Origin: Arthrobacter sp. AK04
Lineage (GTDB): Bacteria; Actinomycetota; Actinomycetes; Actinomycetales; Micrococcaceae
Assembly (NCBI RefSeq): GCF_021129155.1
Contig: NZ_JAJOMC010000011.1
Span: forward strand, 39,901-103,900
DNA length: 64,000 nt
Reading direction: 5' to 3'
In this document: positions 16,742 through 24,340 of the stretch, piece after piece
Layout: every line of letters starts with the position of its first letter
How positions within the stretch are numbered: position 1 is the first letter of the stretch
Notes under the pieces: generated by a model
Seen by the model: only the letters and a program-made list of their open reading frames with translations
What the model was told of the DNA's origin: nothing
Databases searched by the model: none
Position numbers and translations under genes: made by a program

Positions 16742-17890
16742 CTACAGAAGGCTTTCGCCGATCTCCTGCCCGATCCTCCTGAGGAGGACAGCCGAGAGGT
16801 CAGGGTCTTTGGAGGAGTCCTGGTCTGTGTATTCAGTCAAAGCGTAGACCTTTGCCAGCGGCATCTCGGACCACCGTTCCTTCGGGAGGAGCGAGCGGCC
16901 GGCGACAGCGATGATGGGCCTGGAGCCGGAACGGCGGGCGACGGCGGCAGGCAGCTTCCCGGCCAAGGTCTGTTCGTCGATGCTGCCTTCGCCGGTGATG
17001 ACGACGTCGCAGGTTTCCTTCCGCGCGTTGAAGTCCAGCAGATCCAGGAAGTAGTCGGCGCCGGAGACCTGTGTGGCGCCGAGCAGGAGGCAGGCGTAGC
17101 CGATGCCGCCGGCACTGCCCGCACCCTCGTGTTCTGCCATCGCGGCGGCACCGGCGAGCCCGGCGCCAGCCATCTTCGTGACATAGTGCGCCAGCCCCTT
17201 GTCGAGTGCTGCCACGTCGTCAGGTGCGGCGCCCTTCTGGGGTCCGAACACGGCAGGTGCGCCGTGGACACCGTGCAGGGGATTGTGGACATCACTGGCG
17301 ACGATGAGTTCGGTGTCTGCCAGTTCCGGCAATACTGTCCGTTGCACCGTATGGATCCGGTCCAGGGCCCTGCCGCTGCCGTAGAGCTGGCGGCCGTCGG
17401 CGTCCCGGAAGCTGTAGCCCAGGGCAGTGAGCATGCCCATGCCGCCGTCGGTGCTGGCGCTGCCGCCGAGGGCCATGACGATCCGGGACGGGTTCAGGCT
17501 GAGCGCGAACAGGATTGCCTCGCCGAATCCGCGGCTTGATGCGTTCAGCGGCTCCGGGTTTCCGCCTGGCAGCAGTCCGAGGCCACAGGTGTTGGCCACC
17601 TCCACAACCGCCGTGGCGCCGTCGAAGGCGATGCTTGCCTGGACCGGTTGCCCGGTGGGCCCGGCCACGGTGTAGTGACGCCGGGCGAAGCCGGAGGCGA
17701 TGGCGGCATCAACGCTGCCGTCGCCTCCGTCTGCGAGTGGAAGGAGCTCGCAGTGGACCGCCCCGGATCCGGTGGCGGAGCGAAGCCCTGCGGCCAGGGC
17801 ATCCGCTACTTCGCCGGCGGTGAGGCTGCCTTTGAACTTGTCGGGCGCGATGAGCGTCCGTACGGTTTTCGGGACGGTGGTCTGCGTCAT
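16742..17890 (-). CDS. glxK: Glycerate kinase (GlxK/GarK type)
   Basis: 382 residues, the usual length. Features: LIAPDKFKGSLTAGEVADAL (~13-32), LPLADGGDGSVDA, VMALGGSASTDGGMGML, ASDVHNPLHG with FGPQKGA, and VITGEGSIDEQTLAGK. It phosphorylates D-glycerate and would drain the product of the tartrate dehydrogenase encoded upstream into glycolysis. The ATG at 17890 is 1 bp after the DctA-like gene's stop, so it belongs to the same transcript; a longer in-frame extension into that gene was rejected. Confidence 0.9.
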   Translation of the reverse strand: MTQTTVPKTVRTLIAPDKFKGSLTAGEVADALAAGLRSATGSGAVHCELLPLADGGDGSVDAAIASGFARRHYTVAGPTGQPVQASIAFDGATAVVEVANTCGLGLLPGGNPEPLNASSRGFGEAILFALSLNPSRIVMALGGSASTDGGMGMLTALGYSFRDADGRQLYGSGRALDRIHTVQRTVLPELADTELIVASDVHNPLHGVHGAPAVFGPQKGAAPDDVAALDKGLAHYVTKMAGAGLAGAAAMAEHEGAGSAGGIGYACLLLGATQVSGADYFLDLLDFNARKETCDVVITGEGSIDEQTLAGKLPAAVARRSGSRPIIAVAGRSLLPKERWSEMPLAKVYALTEYTDQDSSKDPDLSAVLLRRIGQEIGESLL

Positions 17891-17891
17891 G

Positions 17892-19388
17892 TCAGATGGA
17901 TTCCGAGTAGGCGGGACGGCGGTCGGCAGCGGGGGAGGGTTCCACGGCGGCGGAGTGCGCGGGTACCGCGTGGGCGCCCGCCGGGTGCTTGGGACCGTGG
18001 TGGCCGTATTCGGTGAGGTCCTCGTCGACGTCCGTGACGTCGTCGAGGTGGACAGGGTCCTCCGCCGGCATGGGTTCAACGGTTTCTCCATTGAAGACAC
18101 GGCGGGCGCGGTCGGCGTCCAGGGTGCGGTCCCACCAGGCGATGAACAGGGTGGCGACGGCGTTGCCGGTGAAGTTCACCAGGGCGCGGCACTCAGACAT
18201 GAACTTGTCGATGCCGAAGATAAGCATGATGCCGGCGGCCGGGATGGTGCCGAGGGTGGTGAGGGTTGCGGTGAGGGCGATGAAGCCGCCGCCGGCCACG
18301 CCTGCGGCGCCCTTGGAGGTCAGGAGCATGACGGCGAGCAGGCCCAGCTGTTCACCGATGGTCAGGTCGGTGTTGGTGGCCTGGGCGATGTACAGGGCGG
18401 CGAGGGAGAGGTAGATGGCTGCGCCGTCGAGGTTGAAGCTGTACCCGGTGGGGACGACCAGGCCTACGGTTTCCTTCTTGACGCCGGCGTGCTCGAGCTT
18501 GCGCATCAGGCCCGGCAGGGCCGGTTCGGCGGTGGAGGTGCCCAGGATGAGCATGTATTCCTCTTTGAGGTGGCGGATCATCTTGAAAATGTTCAACCTC
18601 AGGAAGAGCATGATGGAGCCGAGCACGATCACCACGAAGAGGATGGAGGTGATGTAGAAAAGGGCGATCAGCCCGCCCATGCTGGTCAGAGACGAGACGC
18701 CGAACTTGCCCACGGCGTAGGCCATGGCACCGAACGCGCCAATCGGGGCGGCCTTCATGATGAAGCCCAGGATCTTGAACATGACCCCGGTGAGGCGCTG
18801 CACACCGTCAAGGACGGGAGCGCCCACCTTACCCATGGCGTTCAGGGCGATGCCGAAGACCACGGCGATGAAGATGATCTGGAGGATGTTGCCCTCGACG
18901 AACGGGGCAGCCATGCTTTCCGGAATGATCTTGGTCAGGAACTGCCACCACTCCTGGTTTGCGCCGGCGTCGATGAGCTTTGCCGCGGATTCGGAGGTCT
19001 CGATGCTGTCCGCATCCGCGTTCACGCCGTCGCCCAGCCGGAAGAGGTTGATGGCCACCAGGCCGAAAATCATGGCCAGGATGGTACCCACCTGGAAGTA
19101 GGTCAGGGCCTTCAGGCCCGTCATGCCAACCTTTTTCAGGTCGGCGACGCTGGCGATGCCGCCCACAATGGTCAGGAACACGATGGGGCCGATGAGCATC
19201 TTCATCGCATCAACGAAGGTAGTGCCGATCGGTTCCATGGCCACGCCGACACTGGGTGCGAGCCAGCCGACGAGGATGCCGACGACGATCGCCGTCAGAA
19301 CCCAGAAGTACAGTTGCCGGTACAGGGGTGTTTTGGGGGCCGCGTTCGTGGCTGCTGCAACGCTGCCGGCGGTGGTGGTGTGGTCCAT
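17892..19388 (-). CDS. DctA-type dicarboxylate:cation symporter
   Basis: 498 residues. Glutamate/dicarboxylate symporter fold: LYFWVLTAIVVGILVGWLAPSVG, MLIGPIVFLTIVGGIA, helical hairpins with ILGTSTAEPALPGLMRK, VVPTGYSFNLDGAAIYLS (substrate-binding NLDG) and KGAAGVAGGGFIALTATL. The C-terminus has a ~65-residue hydrophilic extension rich in His, Ala and acidic residues. A tartrate or malate substrate is inferred from neighbours. The ATG at 19388 sits after AAAGAGGTAGG and is preferred to an upstream frame extension. Confidence 0.88.
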   Translation of the reverse strand: MDHTTTAGSVAAATNAAPKTPLYRQLYFWVLTAIVVGILVGWLAPSVGVAMEPIGTTFVDAMKMLIGPIVFLTIVGGIASVADLKKVGMTGLKALTYFQVGTILAMIFGLVAINLFRLGDGVNADADSIETSESAAKLIDAGANQEWWQFLTKIIPESMAAPFVEGNILQIIFIAVVFGIALNAMGKVGAPVLDGVQRLTGVMFKILGFIMKAAPIGAFGAMAYAVGKFGVSSLTSMGGLIALFYITSILFVVIVLGSIMLFLRLNIFKMIRHLKEEYMLILGTSTAEPALPGLMRKLEHAGVKKETVGLVVPTGYSFNLDGAAIYLSLAALYIAQATNTDLTIGEQLGLLAVMLLTSKGAAGVAGGGFIALTATLTTLGTIPAAGIMLIFGIDKFMSECRALVNFTGNAVATLFIAWWDRTLDADRARRVFNGETVEPMPAEDPVHLDDVTDVDEDLTEYGHHGPKHPAGAHAVPAHSAAVEPSPAADRRPAYSESI

Positions 19389-19526
19389 TATTCCTACCTC
19401 TTTGTTGGAATGTAGCTGGAAGTTTCTGATGTAAGGGGACATGGCGGAGTGGGCGGCGAAATGCTGCACCGCCGCCCACTCCGGGCGTTTGCTGCCGCCG
19501 GAGGTTCCCGGCTGGCCGTGTCCTGG

Positions 19527-20624
19527 CTAGACCGTTGCCAGGGTGTTCGTCAGCGCCTTGATGATGGCGTCGGTGACGTCGGCGGTGTCGGCGTTCCCGC
19601 CGACGTCGCGGGTAAGGTACCCGGCAGCGGTGGTCTGTTCGATCGCTGCCTCCACCTTGCGCGCCTCCTCGTGGAGGCCGAAGTGGTCCAGCATCAGGGC
19701 GGCGCTCGCGATGGCACCTATGGGGTTGCTGATACCCTGGCCGGCGATGTCTGGGGCGGACCCATGGACTGGTTCGAACATGGACGGGAACCGGCGTTCC
19801 GGGTTCAGGTTGGCGCTCGCGGCCAGGCCGAGGCTGCCGGCGAGGGCGGAGCCGAGGTCGGAGAGGATGTCGGCGTTGAGGTTTGAGGCGACGACGACGG
19901 ACAGGTCCTCGGGCTTGAGGATGAACTTGGCGCTCATGGCGTCCACCAGGACGCTTTCGGTCTGCACGTCGGGGTAGTCCAGTGCCACGCGGTTGAAGAC
20001 TTCGTCCCACAGGACCATGCCGTACTGCTGCGCATTGGACTTGGTCACTGAGGAAACCTTCTTCACGGTGCGGGTGCGGGCAAGGTCGAAAGCGAAGCGC
20101 ATGATGCGCTCGCATCCTTTCTCGGTGAACAGCGCGGTCTGCAGGGCAACTTCGTTGCCGGGGCCGCGGCCGCTCAGGTTCCGGCCGCCGAGGCCGGCAT
20201 ATTCGCCTTCGCTGTTCTCTCGGACAACAACCCAGTCGAGCTCGGTGTTGTCTGCTTTGCGCAGTGGGGACTGGATGCCGGGGAGGAACTTCACGGGGCG
20301 GATGTTGGCCCACTGGTCGAAGTTCTGGGTGATGTTCAGCCGCAGTCCCCAGAGGCTGACGTGGTCCGGGACGTTCTCCCAGCCGACGGCGCCGAAGTAG
20401 ATCGCATCGAAGTCCTTCAGCGTCTCCAGGCCATCGTCGGCCATCATCTTGCCGGTTTCCGCGTAGTATCCGCAGCCCCAGGGGAACTCGGTCCACTCAA
20501 ACGCGAATTTTCCGTTGGAGTTCTCCGCCAGGGCGTCCAGGACGCGGCGTCCGGCAGAAACGACTTCCTTGCCCACACCGTCTGCGGGGATTGAAGCGAT
20601 GCTGAATTTCTGGGTGGCGCTCAT
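19527..20624 (-). CDS. ttuC: Tartrate/D-malate dehydrogenase (isopropylmalate dehydrogenase family)
   Basis: 365 residues. Family landmarks: IPADGVGKEVV, VVVRENSEGEYAGLGGR (phosphate/carboxylate-binding loop), VTKSNAQQYGMVLWDEVF with the catalytic Lys, DAMSAKFILKPEDLSVVVASNLNADILSD with the catalytic Asp residues, and MFEPVHGSAPDIAGQGISNPIGAI. Such NAD-dependent enzymes decarboxylate meso-tartrate to D-glycerate or D-malate to pyruvate. Glycerate kinase in the same gene set favours tartrate. AGGAGG precedes the ATG at 20624. Dehydrogenase class is secure; tartrate over D-malate is inference. Confidence 0.87.
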   Translation of the reverse strand: MSATQKFSIASIPADGVGKEVVSAGRRVLDALAENSNGKFAFEWTEFPWGCGYYAETGKMMADDGLETLKDFDAIYFGAVGWENVPDHVSLWGLRLNITQNFDQWANIRPVKFLPGIQSPLRKADNTELDWVVVRENSEGEYAGLGGRNLSGRGPGNEVALQTALFTEKGCERIMRFAFDLARTRTVKKVSSVTKSNAQQYGMVLWDEVFNRVALDYPDVQTESVLVDAMSAKFILKPEDLSVVVASNLNADILSDLGSALAGSLGLAASANLNPERRFPSMFEPVHGSAPDIAGQGISNPIGAIASAALMLDHFGLHEEARKVEAAIEQTTAAGYLTRDVGGNADTADVTDAIIKALTNTLATV

Positions 20625-20742
20625 GTGCCTACCTCCTCGTTGAGTGTTGGCAGTGCCTCTGTTGCTCGAGTCACACTGTTCTTCCTCTTCAAGTAGACGG
20701 CCAGTACGTGCGGGGCGTCCAAGACCAGGTTTCGATAAGGCA

Positions 20743-20759
20743 GATAGGCCTGGCCTATC
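20743..20759. promoter_or_regulatory. Candidate LysR-type operator (T-N11-A) before ttuC
   Basis: GATAGGCC-T-GGCCTATC is a perfect 17-bp dyad overlapping the lysR stop, ~120 bp upstream of the ttuC start. It contains a T-N11-A core, the LysR-type binding pattern. A transcription-terminator stem is the alternative, but no T-run follows. Confidence 0.45.
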
Positions 20760-21675
20760 GATCGGGAGAGGTTGTTTCACTTTTCGGACTTGGGGAGGCG
20801 TGGCGCTGTGCCACGGCAAGGAAAGCCCGGGCCGCAGGCGTCAGGTCCTCCTTGCGGCTGAGGATCGCCACGTCCAAGTGGGAGACCGGTTCGATCAGCA
20901 GCGTCCTGAGCCCGGACTTGTGGGCAAGGGGAGCCCAGGAGGAGGGCATGACGGCGTGGCCCACCCCGGCGAGAACCAACGGCAGGATGGAGGTGCGGTG
21001 CGCGACCTCCACGACGATTTCAGTTTTTACGCCGTGTGCCAGTGCATCGTCAACCAGCCAGCGCATCAGGGATCCGCGCTGGCTGGCAATCAGCCGGTGT
21101 CCGCCCAGGTCCTCCCGCTGGATGGCCTCGCCGGAGGTGAAGGTGTCTGCCTGGGGATTGACGATGAGGATCAGGGGTTGGCGCTCCAGCTCAAGGACCT
21201 GGACCCCCGGCACGCGCACGGGCGTCGGTGAGCCGGCCAGGCCGATCTCCGTACTGCCGGACCGGACCGACTCGATGACTTCCTCAGGTGTAAACGCGGC
21301 ACTGACATTCAGCCGGACCGAAGGGTGCAGCTCGGTGAAGCCCGCGATCATCGATGTCAGTGGTTCGATGCCGGGCGAGGGCATGGTGATGATGTCCAGG
21401 CGCCCGCTGCGGATGCCCCGAAGGGCCTGTACTGCCGATTGTGCAGCATCGAGGTCCCGCATCACCAACCTGGCCGGGCCCACCAGTTCCTTGCCGGCCT
21501 CGCTGAGTACGGCCCGGCGGCCGACGCGGTGGAACAGGGGGACGCCCAGCTCCTTTTCCAGGCTGGCAATCGTCTGGGACAGCGATGGCTGCGCGATCAG
21601 CAGATGTTCGGCTGCCCTGTTGAAGCCGTCGTGATCAACCACGGCGAGGAAGTATTTCAGCTTTCGTGTATCCAC
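20755..21675 (-). CDS. LysR-family transcriptional regulator
   Basis: 306 residues. N-terminal helix-turn-helix (residues 2-60): TRKLKYFLAVVDHDGFNRAAEHLLIAQPSLSQTIASLEKELGVPLFHR. A periplasmic-binding-like effector domain follows (GRLDIITMPSPG, VEVAHRTSILPLVLAGVGHAVMPSSWA). GTG at 21675 is chosen because GAAGGAG lies ~8 bases upstream; a longer frame extends into unlikely sequence. It sits between the DASS transporter and ttuC on the same strand and is the obvious regulator of the tartrate/malate genes. Confidence 0.87.
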   Translation of the reverse strand: MDTRKLKYFLAVVDHDGFNRAAEHLLIAQPSLSQTIASLEKELGVPLFHRVGRRAVLSEAGKELVGPARLVMRDLDAAQSAVQALRGIRSGRLDIITMPSPGIEPLTSMIAGFTELHPSVRLNVSAAFTPEEVIESVRSGSTEIGLAGSPTPVRVPGVQVLELERQPLILIVNPQADTFTSGEAIQREDLGGHRLIASQRGSLMRWLVDDALAHGVKTEIVVEVAHRTSILPLVLAGVGHAVMPSSWAPLAHKSGLRTLLIEPVSHLDVAILSRKEDLTPAARAFLAVAQRHASPSPKSETTSPDR

Positions 21676-21828
21676 GCCGGCTCCTTCAGCGGTTCGGGCC
21701 CCAGGCTTGCGGAAACCGCCGGGTGGCCTACGCCTGTCAGGCGCTGTAGTTGTAAAGCTTTCCACGCAGCAACCAGCCAGGTCCAAGCCGCGCGTGGCGT
21801 GACGTGGGCCTGGCTGGCCGGACTCGGG

Positions 21829-23457
21829 TCAGCCGCCTAGGCCGACAACGCCCACCATCACCGGGACGATGCTGATGATAAGGATGGCGCCCAGGATGTC
21901 GAAGGCGAATCCGGTGCGGACCATGCGGGTGATGGGAACGGTGCCTGAGCCGTAGACTATGGCGTTTTGAGGCGTGGAGACCGGCAACATGAACCCGAAC
22001 GATGCGGCGAAGGTCGCAGCCAGGGCGGGAACAAGGGGGTCCACGCCCATGGCAACGCACAGCGGGATGACGATTGGCACCACGACGGCGGCGGACGCGG
22101 TGTTGCTGGTTGTCTCCGAGATGAGGATGGCCAGAATCGCCGAGAATGCGGTGATCGCCACGATATTGGTGACGCCGAGGTTTGCTGCCGCAGCGTTTCC
22201 GATCGTTTCTGCCAGGCCGGTGGAGGAGAGAAGGGCCCCGAAGATGATGCCCGTACCAAAAAGGATGATGGTTCCCCAGTCGATTTTGGCGGCGTCCCCC
22301 CAGGTCAAGGTAGCGCGGCGTTCCTTCCAGTTGGTGGGGAGGATGAACAGCAGGGAAGCGCCGATGACGGCAACGATGCCTTCGTCCAGGCGGTCATCCA
22401 GCAGCGTGTACATTTCCGAGTCCGGGCCGGCGATGAGGCTTGCGAAGGCCGGGAGCAGCCACAGCGTGACGGTCAGGCCGAAAGCGATAAGCGTGTTGAC
22501 CTCGGCCCGGGACATCTTTCCCTGCTGCGCTTTCTGCTCCCGGATGAACTCATCCACGCCTTCGATTCGGCGGATTTCCGGTTTGTTGAGCAGGAACATG
22601 GTCAGTGCCAGCACCACGAACATGGCTGCGCAGATGGGTGCGACAGTGGCAGTCCACTGGACGAAGGAAATCTGGATTCCGGTTGCTTCCTCGATAAGGC
22701 CGCGGCCGATCAGGTTCGGAGGTGAGCCGACGGGCGTTAGGAGGCCACCGACGCTGGCGCCATAGGCGAGCATCAGCATCAGCGCTGCCCCCACCCGAAG
22801 GCGCAACGGGTCGAAGTCGGCCTTGACCACACCACGGTCCTGCATCAGTTTTGCTATGACGGCCAGGATGCCCAGGGCGGTGGGCATCAGCATGGCAACC
22901 GTGGCGGTGTTGGAGACGAATGCGGACAGGATGCACGTGATCAACCCGAAGGCGACGATGACGCGGTAGGTGGACTTGGCGACGCCGGGAATCGACAGGA
23001 CAGCGAAGGCGAGCCGTTGGGCTATGCCGTGCTTGAGCATGGCTGCGGCGAGGATGAAGGCGCCGATAAACGTGAAGATGGTTGTGGAGCCGAAGGGCCT
23101 CAGCACGTCACTGGCTGGTGCCACCCCGAGCAGGACGATCGCGGCGACGCCGATGAGCCCGCCCACCGGGATGGGAACCGGTTCGCAGATCCAAAGGATG
23201 ATGACGCCCAGCAGGACGGCCGCGAGCAGTTGTTGGGTCTGTTCCATGCCGGTGGGGAGAAACGCGAAGATAATTGAAACTGCCGGCGCCAGAAAGAATC
23301 CGAGGGTCTGCCGGGCACGCTCGAACTTTTCCTCCCGTGGAGACAGCTTTTGCTCGCTCAGGCTCTTGAACGTCTTGCCGCCCAGCAGGGCTGCGCGGAC
23401 ATCCGTCCGTGGGGCCGCAGGGCTGGCTGCCGTGGATGCAGTTAGGTTGCCGGACAT
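21829..23457 (-). CDS. DASS/SLC13-type di-/tricarboxylate transporter
   Basis: 542 residues, ~12 helices. The two SNT signatures of the DASS fold are visible: SAFVSNTATVAMLMP (residues ~190) and SETTSNTASAAVVVPIVIP in the second half; the TPVGSPPNLIGRG and LPVSTPQNAIVYGSG loops complete the repeats. These transporters import succinate, malate, citrate or tartrate with Na+ or H+. A ~50-residue charged N-terminal region precedes helix 1. The ATG at 23457 follows GAAAGGACGACG. With DctA it makes two unrelated transporters in one catabolic set. Confidence 0.88.
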   Translation of the reverse strand: MSGNLTASTAASPAAPRTDVRAALLGGKTFKSLSEQKLSPREEKFERARQTLGFFLAPAVSIIFAFLPTGMEQTQQLLAAVLLGVIILWICEPVPIPVGGLIGVAAIVLLGVAPASDVLRPFGSTTIFTFIGAFILAAAMLKHGIAQRLAFAVLSIPGVAKSTYRVIVAFGLITCILSAFVSNTATVAMLMPTALGILAVIAKLMQDRGVVKADFDPLRLRVGAALMLMLAYGASVGGLLTPVGSPPNLIGRGLIEEATGIQISFVQWTATVAPICAAMFVVLALTMFLLNKPEIRRIEGVDEFIREQKAQQGKMSRAEVNTLIAFGLTVTLWLLPAFASLIAGPDSEMYTLLDDRLDEGIVAVIGASLLFILPTNWKERRATLTWGDAAKIDWGTIILFGTGIIFGALLSSTGLAETIGNAAAANLGVTNIVAITAFSAILAILISETTSNTASAAVVVPIVIPLCVAMGVDPLVPALAATFAASFGFMLPVSTPQNAIVYGSGTVPITRMVRTGFAFDILGAILIISIVPVMVGVVGLGG

Positions 23458-23843
23458 CGTCGTCCTTTCGTCGTAAGGGTTTGAACCCACTGTGCATCCG
23501 TGACCTCGGTCACGTCCAAGATGAGTTCCCTACTACGCCAATAGGGAAAACCAATGAAGGCGCCGGCCCGGCGTACTTCAGCTGGATCCCTGCAGCTGCC
23601 TGTGCGAGGCCGGGAACTTGTCCAGACTTATGACGGCGCGGAGGCTGCGTAAAACGCCCCCTTTTTGCGGGTATGATTATGCCGCCGGCCGGCATGAGGT
23701 CCTCGCCCGAACAGGGCTCGAGTCAACGCAGTGTTGGATGATGTCCGCTCATTGAGCAGTGGCATCCGGCGAAACCAAACCCTTTTCATCACTGTCAAAG
23801 ACCCTGCCCGGATACTGCGCGGGCAGCACCCTGAAAGGACCCC
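23458..23843. other. 386-bp intergenic region between divergent genes
   Basis: No gene is seen. It must hold the promoter of the minus-strand DASS gene and of the + strand CBU_0592-like gene. The only notable structure is the inverted repeat at 23526-23548. Confidence 0.5.
23526..23548. promoter_or_regulatory. Inverted repeat, possible regulator site before the DASS gene
   Basis: TTCCCTA and TAGGGAA form perfect 7-bp arms around a 9-base spacer, ~70 bp before the DASS start. It contains a T-N11-A core, so LysR binding is possible, but its half-sites differ from those of the dyad at 20743-20759. Confidence 0.35.
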
Positions 23844-24242
23844 ATGGAACTGCTGTGGGAAATCGCCGGCTGGGCCGGCGCGGCTGCGATTCTCAGCGCA
23901 TACCTGGCCGTTTCCATGGGCTGGCTGAAGGCCGGCAAGGGCTTCCAGACCGCGAACCTTGTTGGCGCCGTCGCCTTCATCATCAACGGCACCTTCCACG
24001 GGGCCTGGCCTTCCGTGGTGACGAACGTGGCCTGGTTCCTCATTTCCGCCGTCGCGCTTGTCCGCATGCGTTCCGAAAGCAGCCCGCCGGTGGTGGCCGC
24101 GGACCCGCAGGTCCAGTTCCCGGGTGTCCCGGACACCACGGGCCAGATGGCCGTCGTCGAGGTTCTTACCGGTTCCATGGCTGCGGTTCCTCCATTGCCT
24201 GCCATGCCTGCCATGGCTGACGGGCAGCGCCTGGCGCACTGA
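23844..24242 (+). CDS. CBU_0592-like small membrane protein
   Basis: 132 residues. The first ~75 form three membrane segments (WEIAGWAGAAAILSAYLAVS, FQTANLVGAVAFIINGTFHGAWPS, VVTNVAWFLISAVALVRM), matching the CBU_0592 family in length, order and the NLVGAVAFIIN/NVAW pattern. The ~50-residue C-terminal tail is Pro/Ala/Met-rich and probably disordered. The function of this family is not known. GAAAGG precedes the ATG. Confidence 0.72.
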   Translation: MELLWEIAGWAGAAAILSAYLAVSMGWLKAGKGFQTANLVGAVAFIINGTFHGAWPSVVTNVAWFLISAVALVRMRSESSPPVVAADPQVQFPGVPDTTGQMAVVEVLTGSMAAVPPLPAMPAMADGQRLAH

Positions 24243-24279
24243 ACCGTCACATGATGCCGGTGGGCACCCGAAGAAGATC

Positions 24280-24330
24280 GTCCATATAGTTGCACTTTTC
24301 TGCCATGGGCAGCGGTGGCGTTTGTCCATA
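24280..24330. promoter_or_regulatory. Directly repeated GTCCATA before the DUF5107 operon
   Basis: GTCCATA occurs at 24280-24286 and 24324-24330, with palindromic TGCCATGGGCA between them (24301-24311). The araC gene of the same locus has a related TGCCATAGCATGGACA upstream. These are candidate AraC-type binding sites; the evidence is only the shared motif. Confidence 0.3.
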
Positions 24331-24340
24331 GCCTGAAGGG

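Noticed and set aside
17700..19415. 571-codon + frame opposite the DctA-type gene
   Set aside because: Mirror frame of a well-supported transporter; the translation is acidic, repetitive and without motifs.
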